Positions 42,715-52,630 are shown, counted from the stretch's first letter. The stretch: 64,000 nt of DNA from Salinibacterium sp. UTAS2018 (GCF_004118935.1 NZ_CP035375.1:1922001-1986000), one strand, 5' to 3'. Made by a program: numbers and translations. The notes: generated by a model not told the origin, from the sequence alone.

Positions 42715-43475
42715 CTCACCCGAGCCCGAGCCCCACCACCCTCGACGAGCACTCGCCCGCTGCTCGTTACTTGGATGTCGCCACGACGCTCGTCGAGCGG
42801 CTGCGCACCGACGAAGGCGGCAACATTCTTGCCGCCGCCCGAATCGTCGCTCGCGCTCTTGTCGCCCAGCGCACCATCCACATATTTGGTACTGGCCACT
42901 CGCACATGCTGGCGGAGGAGTTGTTTTACCGTGCTGGTGGTCTCGTCAACGTGAAGCCCCTGCTCTTCGAGGGCCTCATGCTGCACACGAGCGCTCTGCT
43001 CAGCACCTCGCTCGAGCGCCTGCCCGGCCTCGCCGCGGCGCTGTTGCGCGATCACCCCATCGCCCCCGATGACGTGTTGATCGTGGCATCTAACTCGGGT
43101 AGCAACGCCGTAACTTCTGAGCTCGTGCAGTTGGCGATGGCCGGTGGCACCCCCGTCATCGCGATCACCAGCCTGAACCACGCCACCTCCCCAGAGGCCC
43201 GCCCCACCACACTGCCGCGACTCCACGAACTCGCGACCGTCGTGATCGACAACGGTGGCGCCGTCGGTGATGCTGCTGTCGACATCGCCGGCCTAGGCAG
43301 CCGGGTCTCCGCGACCTCTACTGTGGTGGGAGCAGCAATTCTGAACGCCGTGATGGCCGAAGCCATTCAGCTTTCTGTCGATGCCGGGGTGATTCCTGAT
43401 GTCTACGAAAGCAGCAACACGGCCAGCGGAGATCTCAGCAACCACCAATTCGTTGGCCGGATAACGACACCATGA
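42711..43475 (+). CDS. SIS-domain phosphosugar-binding protein (UPF0309-like)
   Basis: 254 residues with one SIS domain: IHIFGTGHSHMLAEELFYRAG, VLIVASNSGSNAVTSEL and VIAITSLNHA are the phosphosugar-binding strands and loops. UPF0309-type proteins are linked to amino-sugar phosphates, as isomerase, etherase or sensor; the reaction is not established. ATG 42711 overlaps the kinase stop by four bases with AAGGA upstream. Expected to act on GlcNAc-6-P or a derivative. Confidence 0.83.
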   Translation: MTHPSPSPTTLDEHSPAARYLDVATTLVERLRTDEGGNILAAARIVARALVAQRTIHIFGTGHSHMLAEELFYRAGGLVNVKPLLFEGLMLHTSALLSTSLERLPGLAAALLRDHPIAPDDVLIVASNSGSNAVTSELVQLAMAGGTPVIAITSLNHATSPEARPTTLPRLHELATVVIDNGGAVGDAAVDIAGLGSRVSATSTVVGAAILNAVMAEAIQLSVDAGVIPDVYESSNTASGDLSNHQFVGRITTP

Positions 43476-44893
43476 CCACTAGCTCTCGGGGCGGCGCCAT
43501 CCCCTCGCCCTTCGCCGTCCGCGGCGTTATCGAGGGGTTCTACGGCGCGCCCTGGAGCCATGAACAGCGCCTCAACCTGATCGATTTTCTCGGGGAGCGG
43601 GGCATGAACACCTTCGTATACTCCCCCAAAGACGACCCGCTCGTGCGTCACGACTGGCGCACCCCCTACGAAGGTTCCGAGCTTGAGCGCCTGGCCGAAC
43701 TCATTGCGCGCTGTGCCACGCACGACATGACTTTCATGTACTGCCTCTCCCCCGGGCTCACGATGAAGTACTCCAGCGATGACGACATCGAGATGCTGCT
43801 CGCTAAGTTCGGCTCCGTGCGCGAACTGGGCGTCACCAGCTTCGGCCTGTTGTTGGATGACATTCCCACCCGGCTGCAGCATCCAGCGGATAGAGCGGCC
43901 TTCCCCGATCTCGTCACCGCCCACCAATCGGTCGTTGGCCGCGTGTTCGCGAAGTTTGACTCGAGCACTCAGCTCACCGTGTGCCCCACGCAGTACTGGG
44001 GATACGGCGACGAGGAGTACATCAGCCGGCTCGGGCTCGGCATTGACCCGCGCATCGACCTCTTCTGGACGGGCCGCGCCATCTGCTCGGCGACCCTCGA
44101 TCTCACCGACGCCGCCGTTTTCGCTCGCGCGACAGGTCGCCCCGCGACCTACTGGGACAACTATCCCGTGAACGATGTCGCCATGGGCCATGAGCTGCAC
44201 ATCGGCCCGTATCGTGGCCGCGACCCGGAGTTACACCGGTTCTCAACCGGCATCATCGCCAACGGTATGGAGCTTTTCGAGTCTTCCAAGATTCCCTTCG
44301 CAACGATCGCCGACTACCTGCGCGACCCCACAGGCTACGATCCCGAGGCCAGCTGGAAGCAAGCGATTCTGGATGTCGTCGGTCCCGAAAACGCTGAAGA
44401 CTTCAGCGTCTTTGCCGACACTGTTCGCTCCTCGTGCCTCTCTGCTGACGATGCTCCCGCCCTGGGCGAGGCCCTCGAACGCTTCACTTTTGAGTCGGAG
44501 TATGGCGACCCCGTCGCTGCGGCATCCGAGTTGCTCACGATTGCAGACTCGATGGTGCATAGCGCCGACCGCTTGCTCGACGGTCCCGTCACTAACCAAC
44601 CTCTCATTGACGAAGTTCGCCCCTGGCTCGAATCGTTCCGCGTGGGGGCTCACGCTCTCGTCGAGGTCGCGCAGCTCGCAGCGGCAGGCCAGCTCACCAC
44701 CGACGGCCCCGCGCGGCTTCGTCCTTTCCTCGATGCGCTCCGCGCCGCTCGCCGCCGAGTATTCGGCGACCTGCTCGATATGACTTTGGCGGAGCTCGTT
44801 GCCGCCGGGGCTTCACCACCCGCACCACCTGCTCCACCTGCTCCACCCCGCACTGCATCACCCGACACTGCATCACCTACAGCAAAGGAATGA
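43472..44893 (+). CDS. GH84 beta-N-acetylglucosaminidase (O-GlcNAcase-like)
   Basis: 473 residues. GH84 signatures: VRGVIEGFYGAPWSHEQR, NTFVYSPKDDPLVR and the catalytic pair D129-D130 in GLLLDDIP, which use the substrate's own acetamido group. NYPVNDVAMGHELHIGP is the substrate-binding loop. No signal peptide, so the enzyme is cytosolic and would act on imported GlcNAc-containing oligosaccharides or on cellular GlcNAc conjugates. Residues after about 445 are a Pro/Ala/Thr tail with PPAPPAPPAPP. Four-base overlap with the SIS gene. Confidence 0.92.
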   Translation: MTTSSRGGAIPSPFAVRGVIEGFYGAPWSHEQRLNLIDFLGERGMNTFVYSPKDDPLVRHDWRTPYEGSELERLAELIARCATHDMTFMYCLSPGLTMKYSSDDDIEMLLAKFGSVRELGVTSFGLLLDDIPTRLQHPADRAAFPDLVTAHQSVVGRVFAKFDSSTQLTVCPTQYWGYGDEEYISRLGLGIDPRIDLFWTGRAICSATLDLTDAAVFARATGRPATYWDNYPVNDVAMGHELHIGPYRGRDPELHRFSTGIIANGMELFESSKIPFATIADYLRDPTGYDPEASWKQAILDVVGPENAEDFSVFADTVRSSCLSADDAPALGEALERFTFESEYGDPVAAASELLTIADSMVHSADRLLDGPVTNQPLIDEVRPWLESFRVGAHALVEVAQLAAAGQLTTDGPARLRPFLDALRAARRRVFGDLLDMTLAELVAAGASPPAPPAPPAPPRTASPDTASPTAKE

Positions 44894-44895
44894 TC

Positions 44896-46164
44896 ATGCC
44901 CGTCACGAGAAAGAAGACTCTCGCTACTGTCGCTGCCCTCAGCGCCACAGCCCTGATCCTCACCGGTTGTTCTGCCGGCGGTGAAGGCTCCGACGACAAC
45001 GTACTCCGCATCGCCATGGGCTCCCCCGGAGAAGCCCAGATTCGCGTCTGGGACGACGTTGCCGCCCAGTTCGAGGCCGCCAACCCCGACGTGACCGTCG
45101 AAATGAACTACCAAGACGACGATCTGTACCAAACCATTGGGCTGCCCAACCTGCTCAATGGCCGCAACGCTCCCGACATCTATTTCGAGTGGGCAGGCGC
45201 ACGGCTCGAACAGCGTGCCGCTGATGGTTTTGCCGCCGACCTCACCGATGCCGTGACCTCCGGCCCCATCGCTGGCCTCTTCGACGACGAAGTCTTCACC
45301 TCGCTCACCGTCGACGGTGCCGTCGCGATGGTGCCTCACTCGGCCGACGTCACCAACGTGCTCTGGTACAACGAAGACCTCTTCGCGGATGCCGGACTCA
45401 CCCCGCCCACCACCTGGGACGAACTGCTCGCCACGTGCGACGCCCTTGATGCTGAGGGAATCATCCCCATCGCCTCGGGCAATAAAGATCTCTGGGCGGC
45501 AGGTAACTGGCTGGCCCACCTCACGTCGCGCGTTGTGGGCGAGGACGCCTACAGCTCAGCTCTCGCCGGCGAAACCGATTTCAACACCCCGGAGTGGGTC
45601 GAAGCCTTCGGTTACGTCGAAGAACTCGCCGACCACAGCTGCGTCAACGAAAGCGTGAATGCGGTTGACGACAACGAAGGCGCGCAACTGTTCTTCCAGG
45701 GCAAAGCCGCCATGCATGCCATTGGCTCCTGGCTTGTCAGCTGGGCAATCGACGAGGCACCCGACCTCAACTTCGACTACGTCAACCTCCCCGCCATGCC
45801 CGGCGAAGGAAACCAGGAGAGCGTGATCGGTGTTGTCACCGGCTACGTCGTCAATGCCAAGAGCACGAAACAGGATGAGGCAGCAGAGTTCCTCGCGTTG
45901 CTCAACAGCGACGAGAACGTTCAGCAATTCATCGGAGCAGAACTCACTCCGATGACACTCTCGGCGGCATCCGGCGAAGACATCGACTCGCGCACCGCGT
46001 CGCTCACTTCGCTCCTGGAGACTGCCCCGGCGATCGTTCTCCCGCCCGACAACGGGTATGACCTCGAGACCGCCAACGCCCTATACGCAGCCCTTGCTGA
46101 AGTGCTCGGTGGTCAGACCTCTCCGGCGGATGCCGTTGCCGGCATAGATCAGAAGCTCGGCTAG
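44896..46164 (+). CDS. CUT1 sugar-binding lipoprotein
   Basis: About 422 residues. Lipoprotein signal VTRKKTLATVAALSATALIL followed by TGC gives the lipidated cysteine. Family 1 binding-protein features: NLLNGRNAPDIYFEWAG, NVLWYNEDLFADAGLTPPTT and GKAAMHAIGSWLVS. Start at ATG 44896 because AAAGGA lies six bases upstream (an ATG at 44890 abuts it). Supplies substrate, probably chitobiose or another GlcNAc oligosaccharide, to the two permeases that follow. Confidence 0.92.
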   Translation: MPVTRKKTLATVAALSATALILTGCSAGGEGSDDNVLRIAMGSPGEAQIRVWDDVAAQFEAANPDVTVEMNYQDDDLYQTIGLPNLLNGRNAPDIYFEWAGARLEQRAADGFAADLTDAVTSGPIAGLFDDEVFTSLTVDGAVAMVPHSADVTNVLWYNEDLFADAGLTPPTTWDELLATCDALDAEGIIPIASGNKDLWAAGNWLAHLTSRVVGEDAYSSALAGETDFNTPEWVEAFGYVEELADHSCVNESVNAVDDNEGAQLFFQGKAAMHAIGSWLVSWAIDEAPDLNFDYVNLPAMPGEGNQESVIGVVTGYVVNAKSTKQDEAAEFLALLNSDENVQQFIGAELTPMTLSAASGEDIDSRTASLTSLLETAPAIVLPPDNGYDLETANALYAALAEVLGGQTSPADAVAGIDQKLG

Positions 46165-46207
46165 CTACGACTCGCTAGTTAGCCGCCCCGCTAGCTAGCC
46201 CCTCCCT

Positions 46208-46245
46208 CTGGTCGTCCGTCACCCGAAGGCGGACGACCAGTTCTC
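46208..46245 (+). terminator. Stem-loop between binding-protein and permease genes
   Basis: Arms CTGGTCGTCCG (46208-46218) and CGGACGACCAG (46230-46240), an 11-base loop and a pyrimidine-rich TTCTCTCTTT. Same position as the stem-loop in the fucose-type importer: after the binding protein, before the MalF-type permease. Probably a partial terminator or mRNA stabiliser. Confidence 0.7.
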
Positions 46246-46265
46246 TCTTTCGAAGGGATCTCCCC

Positions 46266-47147
46266 ATGAAGCCGAACCGTGCGGTAACCCCGTATCTGTT
46301 CGTGGTGCCCGCCATGGCGGTCTTCGGCTTTGCGGTGCTCTTCCCCGTGATCATGACGGTCGCGTACAGCTTCACAGAGTGGAACGGCTACGGCACCATG
46401 GTGTTCGTCGGCATCGACAACTACCTCAAGGCCGCTAACGACGCGCTTTTCCGCGACTCGTTCGTGCACGTTCTCATCTACATCGCCATCACGATCGTGT
46501 TGGAGGTCGTCGTTGGCCTCGTTCTCGCTGGCCTCGTGAGTGTGCACCGCCGCGGCTCGCTCTGGTTCCGCGTCGCCATCTTCACCCCCGTCATGTTGCC
46601 CATGGTCGTGGTGGCCGTGCTGTGGGCTTTCGTTTACAACAACGACTTCGGTCTTCTCAACGCTGCACTACAGACTCTGGGCCTTGATAGTCTCCAACGG
46701 GTCTGGCTCGGTGATCCCGCCACGGCGCTGATCGCGGTCAGCGTGGTGTCCGGTTGGGTATATGCCGGTTTCTACATGACTATTTTTTATGCTGCCTTCA
46801 ATCAGGTGCCGGCCGAGGTGATCGAGGCTGCTCGACTCGATGGCGCGAACGAATGGCAACTCTTTCGCCGCGTGAAGGTACCGATGATTCGCAATGCGAT
46901 CACCGTCGCGCTCTTACTCTGCATTACCGGCGGCTTCCAAGGCTTCGATCTCTTCTACGTCATGACCAACGGTGGCCCATACGGCGCCACCGAGATCCCC
47001 ACCACCTACCTCGTGAAGTCTGTATTCAGTTTCCAGAATGTTGGCTATGGCTCTGCGATGGCGGTCGTGCTCACTGCTGTCGTCGTTGCTTTAGGCCTGG
47101 TCTTTCTGCGAGTGAATCGTGAGAAGCCAGAGGACGTGCGCTCATGA
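46266..47147 (+). CDS. CUT1 ABC transporter permease (MalF type)
   Basis: 293 residues, six helices, EAA loop EVIEAARLDGANEWQLFRRVK. N-terminal VTPYLFVVPAMAVFGFAVLFPV and the YVMTNGGPYGATEI periplasmic loop are typical of the DasB/MalF group. GAAGGGA precedes the ATG. No ATPase gene is encoded in this operon; a shared MsiK-type ATPase elsewhere is expected. Confidence 0.92.
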   Translation: MKPNRAVTPYLFVVPAMAVFGFAVLFPVIMTVAYSFTEWNGYGTMVFVGIDNYLKAANDALFRDSFVHVLIYIAITIVLEVVVGLVLAGLVSVHRRGSLWFRVAIFTPVMLPMVVVAVLWAFVYNNDFGLLNAALQTLGLDSLQRVWLGDPATALIAVSVVSGWVYAGFYMTIFYAAFNQVPAEVIEAARLDGANEWQLFRRVKVPMIRNAITVALLLCITGGFQGFDLFYVMTNGGPYGATEIPTTYLVKSVFSFQNVGYGSAMAVVLTAVVVALGLVFLRVNREKPEDVRS

Positions 47148-48040
47148 GCGTGACCAAACGCACAGCACCCTCCGCCGCACAGCGACCCCCCGGTAGTCGG
47201 CATCATGCCGGGCGCACGACTCCCCTGCGCTTACCCGATGTGCTCTTCACTGCTGCCCTAGCGGTCATCGCCGTGGTGTTCTTTTTCCCCATGCTCTGGA
47301 TGGTGTTCTCCAGCTTCAAATCAAACTCCGCGATCTTCGCGACTCCCTTTGCGCTGCCGACCGAGATCGACTTCGGTCGTTGGGTGGAGGCCTTCGAGGT
47401 TGGTCATATCGGCCAGTACGCGCTGAACAGCATCATCGTCACGGGCGCTTCGGTGCTGGGCATCCTACTGTTCGGGGCCGCCGCAGCGTTCGCCTTCAGC
47501 CGTTACCGCTTTCGCGGTCGTAACCTTCTCATGGGGTTACTCGCCCTGGGCTTGCTGTTGCCCCTGCAGTCGTACTTCATTGCCCAGTCGACCCTGTTCA
47601 CCCAGCTGGCCATTACCGACACCCGCTGGGCACTCATCATCCCGTACACCGCCATGGGCTTACCGCTGGCCGTGTACTTGCTCAAGGTCTATCTGGATGC
47701 CGTACCCCATGAACTCTTCGAAGCCGCGCGAATCGACGGCGCTAGTGACCTGCGCGTCTTCGGATCGATCGCTCTGCCGCTTCTTCGCCCCGGTCTCGCG
47801 ACGGTCGCCATCTTCTCGGCGCTCTCAAGCTGGAACGAGTTCCTGCTCGCGCTGCTCTACATTCAGGATGACGCGCTCAAGACGATTCCTACTGGACTGC
47901 TCGCATTCTCCAGCCGGTATGTAACCGACTACGGGCTGCTCTTCTCGGCGCTCTCGATCGTGACGCTGCCGATGATTGTGATCTACATCGTCTTCAATAA
48001 GCAGATCGTGGAAGGCATCACGGCTGGCAGCGTGAAGTAG
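47144..48040 (+). CDS. CUT1 ABC transporter permease (MalG type)
   Basis: 298 residues, cytosolic basic N terminus, six helices, EAA loop ELFEAARIDGASDLRVFGSI and the C-terminal VEGITAGSVK typical of MalG/DasC proteins. Four-base overlap with the preceding permease. Last gene of the GlcNAc operon; the 74 bases before the convergent helicase gene show no clear terminator. Confidence 0.92.
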   Translation: MSVTKRTAPSAAQRPPGSRHHAGRTTPLRLPDVLFTAALAVIAVVFFFPMLWMVFSSFKSNSAIFATPFALPTEIDFGRWVEAFEVGHIGQYALNSIIVTGASVLGILLFGAAAAFAFSRYRFRGRNLLMGLLALGLLLPLQSYFIAQSTLFTQLAITDTRWALIIPYTAMGLPLAVYLLKVYLDAVPHELFEAARIDGASDLRVFGSIALPLLRPGLATVAIFSALSSWNEFLLALLYIQDDALKTIPTGLLAFSSRYVTDYGLLFSALSIVTLPMIVIYIVFNKQIVEGITAGSVK

Positions 48041-48114
48041 CCGAACGTAGCACCGCACGAACGCGAAAGCGGGGGGAGTGCGATCCCAACCCGGGGGAGC
48101 GCTAGCCCAGTCCG

Positions 48115-49413
48115 CTACGCCTGAATGGCGGGAATGGGCTTCGATCGCGACATGAAGCGCACCACGTTTTCATCGACGATGATGTCGCTCGGGCGCAGCG
48201 GACGCGTGAGGTACAGCCCCTCAAGCCGGCTGATGCGACTGAGTGCAACGTAGGTCTGGCCCGGTGCGAACGAACGTGGCCCGAGATCGACAATCGCGCT
48301 GTCGTAGGTCTTACCCTGCGACTTGTGGATCGTCACGGCCCACGCCAGGCGCAGCGGAAACTGCGTGAACTCGGCCACGACATCTTTACGCAGCGCTTTG
48401 GTGCGCGCCGAATACGAATACTTGAACTTCTCCCAGACAGCGGGCTTCACTTCGTAGTCGCGCCCGTCGATCTCGACCCAAACGGTGTCGGCGACTTTAA
48501 CCACGGTGCCAACGCTGCCGTTGACCCAGCGCTGAGTGCCGCCCTCTTGCGTGTCGTTGCGCAAGAACATCACTTGAGCACCGACCTTGAGCTCAAGGGC
48601 TTCGTCGGCCGGGTATGCGCGCCCGCCAAACTCTCCCGAGATTTGCGCTTTGGCGGTGAGCACTCGACCGGGAAGGCGGGCGAGCGCCGAGGCGTTGATG
48701 CGTGTCACGGTGCTGTTCGTGGTCGCCAGCGTTATCGTGCCGTCGTTCGGCGCGGGGCGAGCACCGACGGAATTCAGGCGGGCCGCGATCTCGGCGGTGA
48801 CGCCATTGTGACGCACCGCATTGAGCATGTACTTGAACTCATCCTCATGCTGGCGGTGGATGCTCGTGAGTTCGTAAATCGTCAGGTCGGTTTCTTGCCA
48901 CACGAGAGCGTCAAAGAACCAGATGGAGCGGTAGCGGTCTTCAAAGTACGCGCGTTCGTCGGGGTCACCCGGAACCGGAGCGAGTTGATACGGGTCGCCG
49001 AAGAGCACGACCTGCACGCCGCCGAACGGTTCCTTCTTGCGTTGCCGCGCTTGACGCAGACTGCGGTCGATCGCGTCGAGCAGGTCGGCATTGACCATCG
49101 AGACTTCGTCAATGACGAGCGTCTCGATCGTGTTGAGCAACTTGCGCAGTTGATCAGTCTGTTCGAGCTCGTGGTCGGCGATGACGCCAATAGGCAAACG
49201 AAACAGCGAGTGAATCGTCTGACCTCCCACATTGAGCGCGGCGACCCCGGTGGGTGCACAAATCACTATCTGCTTGGAGGTGTTGTGCGCCAAATGGTTA
49301 AGGAGCGTGGATTTACCAGTGCCCGCCCGCCCCGTAACAAAGAGGTTCTCGCGCGTCGTCTCGATGGCAGCGAAGACGGCTGCTTGCTCGGGCGCGAGGG
49401 TTATTGTGGACAC
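48115..49413 (-). CDS. Pif1/RecD-like DNA helicase
   Basis: 432-residue superfamily 1B helicase: Walker A GRAGTGKST (28-36), CAPTGVAALNVGG (Ia), Walker B TLVIDEVSM, FGDPYQLAPV (III), the HKSQGKTYD motif (V) and YVALSR (VI). Single polypeptide without extra nuclease or HRDC domain. Such helicases unwind forked or G-rich DNA 5' to 3'. Monocistronic, divergent from the gene at 49.5 kb. Confidence 0.9.
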   Translation of the reverse strand: MSTITLAPEQAAVFAAIETTRENLFVTGRAGTGKSTLLNHLAHNTSKQIVICAPTGVAALNVGGQTIHSLFRLPIGVIADHELEQTDQLRKLLNTIETLVIDEVSMVNADLLDAIDRSLRQARQRKKEPFGGVQVVLFGDPYQLAPVPGDPDERAYFEDRYRSIWFFDALVWQETDLTIYELTSIHRQHEDEFKYMLNAVRHNGVTAEIAARLNSVGARPAPNDGTITLATTNSTVTRINASALARLPGRVLTAKAQISGEFGGRAYPADEALELKVGAQVMFLRNDTQEGGTQRWVNGSVGTVVKVADTVWVEIDGRDYEVKPAVWEKFKYSYSARTKALRKDVVAEFTQFPLRLAWAVTIHKSQGKTYDSAIVDLGPRSFAPGQTYVALSRISRLEGLYLTRPLRPSDIIVDENVVRFMSRSKPIPAIQA

Positions 49414-49508
49414 TCAATCACCCTAATGCTGCTGATGGCCTCGACTGTGCCTGCGCGCCGCATTCTGTGTGCAGGAGATCTCTCACCTCAGCGGTTTAGG
49501 ATGTGTGA

Positions 49509-50555
49509 ATGCGTCGCGAGCTTGTCACCTGGTCTATCGTGCTCGGGCTGATCATTGTTGCCTTCATCACGACAGTTCTCATCGTGAACTCCACGCTGTT
49601 CAGTGCGGGTGGCTTTGTGCGCAGCTATCTCGGCGCTCTCGCCCGCCACGACATGGCATCCGCCTTGCAGATCTCCGACATCCAGCTGCCTGAAGAGTTC
49701 GGCGCTTCGTCGGATGATGGCGCGGGCGCAACCCCCATCGACACCACCGGCGCCGGCTCGATGCTGCTCGCCGGTTCGCACGATCTCTTGCGACCGTCGG
49801 CACTCAGCACCCTCGACGACATCGAGCTCGTCGACCGCACAATCAACGCGGATGGCACCGAGACCGTGACGTTCGATTTCGTTCTCGATGGAACGGCTTC
49901 CAGTTCGACCTTCACGGTTGAGCGCGATGGAACGAGCTTCGGGGTGTTCGCCGACTGGAAGTTCGTCACCCCACCGCTCGAGATCGTTCGGCTCACCGTC
50001 ACGAACTCTCAAGAGTTCTCGGCTAATGGCTCTGAATTCGTCACACCGAGTTTCGGCGCCGCCGCACCCTATGTCGTTCTCACCCCCAGCAGTTTCGAGA
50101 TCAGCCACACTTCCGCGTTTCTCAAGGCTGATCCGATCATGGTTTCCGCGGTCGAGCCCGGGGCCACCGTGCGTGCGAACCTCGAGGTCGTCGCGAACGA
50201 AGCAATGGTGTCTCACGTGCAACGCGAGGTAAACGATTACCTTGACGAATGTGCCACCCAGGTTGTTCTTCTGCCCACGGGATGCCCCTTCGGCCAGCCC
50301 ATGTCGAACCGCATCGTGACCTCGCCCGAATGGAGCATCGCGAATTACCCCGCGGTCTCACTCGTTCCCGGCTCCGAAGCGGGAACCTGGCTCATGCCCA
50401 CGACGGATGCCGCCGCCCACCTCAAGGTTGATGTGCGATCGATCTTCGATGGTTCGGTCTCCACCTTCGACCAAGACGTTGACTTCACCTCGAGCTACCT
50501 CGTTACCCTGATGCCGGATGACGAGTTACTCGTCACGGAGCAGTTTCCCAACTAG
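49509..50555 (+). CDS. Membrane-anchored hypothetical protein
   Basis: 348 residues. One N-terminal membrane helix (about 7-30, WSIVLGLIIVAFITTVLIV), then a large outside domain rich in beta strands and acidic residues. A pair of cysteines (CATQVVLLPTGC) could form a disulfide loop. A region at 35-55 (YLGALARHDMASALQI) resembles the start of NTF2-like extracellular domains. No family recognised; probably specific to Microbacteriaceae. Convergent with the CopD-CtaG gene. Confidence 0.75.
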   Translation: MRRELVTWSIVLGLIIVAFITTVLIVNSTLFSAGGFVRSYLGALARHDMASALQISDIQLPEEFGASSDDGAGATPIDTTGAGSMLLAGSHDLLRPSALSTLDDIELVDRTINADGTETVTFDFVLDGTASSSTFTVERDGTSFGVFADWKFVTPPLEIVRLTVTNSQEFSANGSEFVTPSFGAAAPYVVLTPSSFEISHTSAFLKADPIMVSAVEPGATVRANLEVVANEAMVSHVQREVNDYLDECATQVVLLPTGCPFGQPMSNRIVTSPEWSIANYPAVSLVPGSEAGTWLMPTTDAAAHLKVDVRSIFDGSVSTFDQDVDFTSSYLVTLMPDDELLVTEQFPN

Positions 50556-50592
50556 CGAGCATCCGCCCCGCTAAGAATTCGTTATTCAGCGG

Positions 50593-52554
50593 TTAGCGCT
50601 TAGCGAGCATCTCGTTGTAGGCATCCAGTTCGGCATCGCCGTCGCGATCGGCCTTGCGGTCGTAGCGAACCGAGGCGCGGCCGTCGCTGCGGCGCCACAT
50701 GATGGCCACCGCAATCGCGAGGGCGATCGTGGGGATCTCGCCGACGCTCCAGGCGATACCGCCTCCGATGCGCTGGTCTTCAAGCGCGCTCACGCCGGTA
50801 TCCCAGCCCATCGCGCCGTACCAGTCGGCCAACAGCAGCCCGGTGCCGGTCATGAGGCCGAGGCCAAAGAACGCGTGGAACGCCATCGTGGCCAGCAGAA
50901 TCAGCAATCGGATCGGGAAAGCCGGTCGGTGTGGTGACGGGTCGACTCCGATGAGCGCCTGCACGAACAGGTAGCCGGAGGCCAAGAAGTGGATGATCAT
51001 CCACTCATGCCCCACATGGTCGGTCGACGCCCAGCGGAATAGCGGCGTGTAATAGAACACCCACAGTGAGATCACGAAAATAGCGGCGGCGACGACCGGA
51101 TGCCCGATGACGGCCAAATACCGCGAGTGCACGATCAGCAGAATCCACTCGCGCGCTCCGCGGCTGCCGTCGGTGCGCTTGCTGATCGCGCGCATCGCCA
51201 GCGTCACGGGAGCGCCCGGAACCAGCAGCACGGGAATCATCATGCCGAGCGTCATGTGCCCGAGCATGTGCATCGAGAAGAGGTAGCCCTCGTAGACGTT
51301 TACGCCGCCGTTGGTGATGTAGAACAGCAACAGCATCCCGAGAACCCAGAACACCGTGCGGTGAACCGGCCAGCTGTCGCCGCGCTTGTGCAGTCGCCAG
51401 ACCCCCGCGAGGTAGAAGAAGATCGCAAAGGCACAGATGAGTACCCAGATGAGGTCAAAGCTCCAGAGGGTAAAGAGATTGACGGCAGTCACAGGCGGCG
51501 GCAACGGAGACCCGGTGAGGTAGGCCGCGGGGGAGGAGTCGGGCACATCGGCGGCCACAATCTCGGGAACGGGAGTGGGTGTCGTAGCCAGTGCAGCGGC
51601 AGCGCCCGAAGCGAGGCCCATGAAAGCGAGCTCAGCGGTGACGATCCACCAGAACCATCCGCGTTCCTTGCGTGGGCTGGCTTCGAGCCTGCCGATCGCA
51701 TAGTTGCGGTACACGGCACCGAAGAGCCCCATGACGATCAAGGCAAATACTTTAACGAGCACGAGGATGCCGTAGGGCGACAGTAGGTTCGCTAAGTTTT
51801 CGACGCGAATTTCTGCACTCACATACCCGGAGGCAGCGACCACGATGAAGCTCACGAGCGCGATGCTCGAGTAGCGACGCAGCACGATCGCGAGGCGATC
51901 CTTGCCCAGGGCGGGGCGGGCTACCGCGATGGCGAGCAGCCCTCCGAGCCACAGGGCGGCGAAGACGAGGTGCAGGTAGATGGCGCTCGTGGCGGCGTCG
52001 TGATCTGCCGTTCCGCCGCTGTGGCCCTGAAGCGCCATGGGGATGAGGCCGGCAACGGAGAGCACGAGAACGAACACGAGGGCGCTCATATTGCGCACCG
52101 CAAAGCACAGAACGGTCACAACAGCCGCTATGAGCACTGTGGCGAGCCAGGCTTGACCGAGTTCGGTGACCGTCAAAAAGCTGGCGAGAACGTCACCAAA
52201 GGCGCTTGAGAGGTCGATGGGCTGGTTGCGCACCGCCAAGAACGTGAAAAAACCCGTGAAAGCGGATGCCACGGCCCAGACGGCAGCGCCGGCGGCGGCG
52301 AAGTCGAGCGTGAGCGTGAATTCGTCACGCTTCGGGCTCATCGCGAAGATCGCGATCATGAGCGCACCAATAGTGGCAGCGAGCCCCAAGTTCACGAATA
52401 GCTTGGAGATGGGCAAGCCCCACCGCACGACGGCGCCGGGGTCAAGCAGAATCGGAGCTTCTGCTCCGCCGCCGAACCGCAAACCTGCCACCACCACGAT
52501 AAACGCGACGATGATCAGCAGGGCGGGACCGGCTATCCGGCTGATTCGTAACAC
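50593..52554 (-). CDS. CopD-CtaG fusion: copper uptake/cytochrome oxidase assembly protein
   Basis: 653 residues with about 14-16 membrane helices. Residues up to about 330 resemble CopD (HLVFAALWLGGLLAIAVARP with its metal-binding His; SPYGILVLVKVFALI). Residues 360-630 resemble caa3-type oxidase assembly factor CtaG (YEGYLFSMHMLGHMTLGMM, DHVGHEWMIIHFLASGYLF, FHAFFGLGLMTGTG), rich in His/Met suitable for copper. The fusion is common in actinobacteria; it probably delivers copper to the respiratory oxidase. Not adjacent to the copper ATPase. Confidence 0.88.
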   Translation of the reverse strand: MLRISRIAGPALLIIVAFIVVVAGLRFGGGAEAPILLDPGAVVRWGLPISKLFVNLGLAATIGALMIAIFAMSPKRDEFTLTLDFAAAGAAVWAVASAFTGFFTFLAVRNQPIDLSSAFGDVLASFLTVTELGQAWLATVLIAAVVTVLCFAVRNMSALVFVLVLSVAGLIPMALQGHSGGTADHDAATSAIYLHLVFAALWLGGLLAIAVARPALGKDRLAIVLRRYSSIALVSFIVVAASGYVSAEIRVENLANLLSPYGILVLVKVFALIVMGLFGAVYRNYAIGRLEASPRKERGWFWWIVTAELAFMGLASGAAAALATTPTPVPEIVAADVPDSSPAAYLTGSPLPPPVTAVNLFTLWSFDLIWVLICAFAIFFYLAGVWRLHKRGDSWPVHRTVFWVLGMLLLFYITNGGVNVYEGYLFSMHMLGHMTLGMMIPVLLVPGAPVTLAMRAISKRTDGSRGAREWILLIVHSRYLAVIGHPVVAAAIFVISLWVFYYTPLFRWASTDHVGHEWMIIHFLASGYLFVQALIGVDPSPHRPAFPIRLLILLATMAFHAFFGLGLMTGTGLLLADWYGAMGWDTGVSALEDQRIGGGIAWSVGEIPTIALAIAVAIMWRRSDGRASVRYDRKADRDGDAELDAYNEMLAKR

Positions 52555-52630
52555 GCTTCAAGAGTACTCGCGGTTATCCGAGAGTGTGCCCAGCGGCCAC
52601 CCACCGCGGCGTTCGCCCCTCAGCCATGCA

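Noticed and set aside
44812..44880. Tandem CACCTGCTC-type repeats
   Set aside because: They encode the in-frame Pro/Ala tail of the GH84 protein; no separate element is needed.
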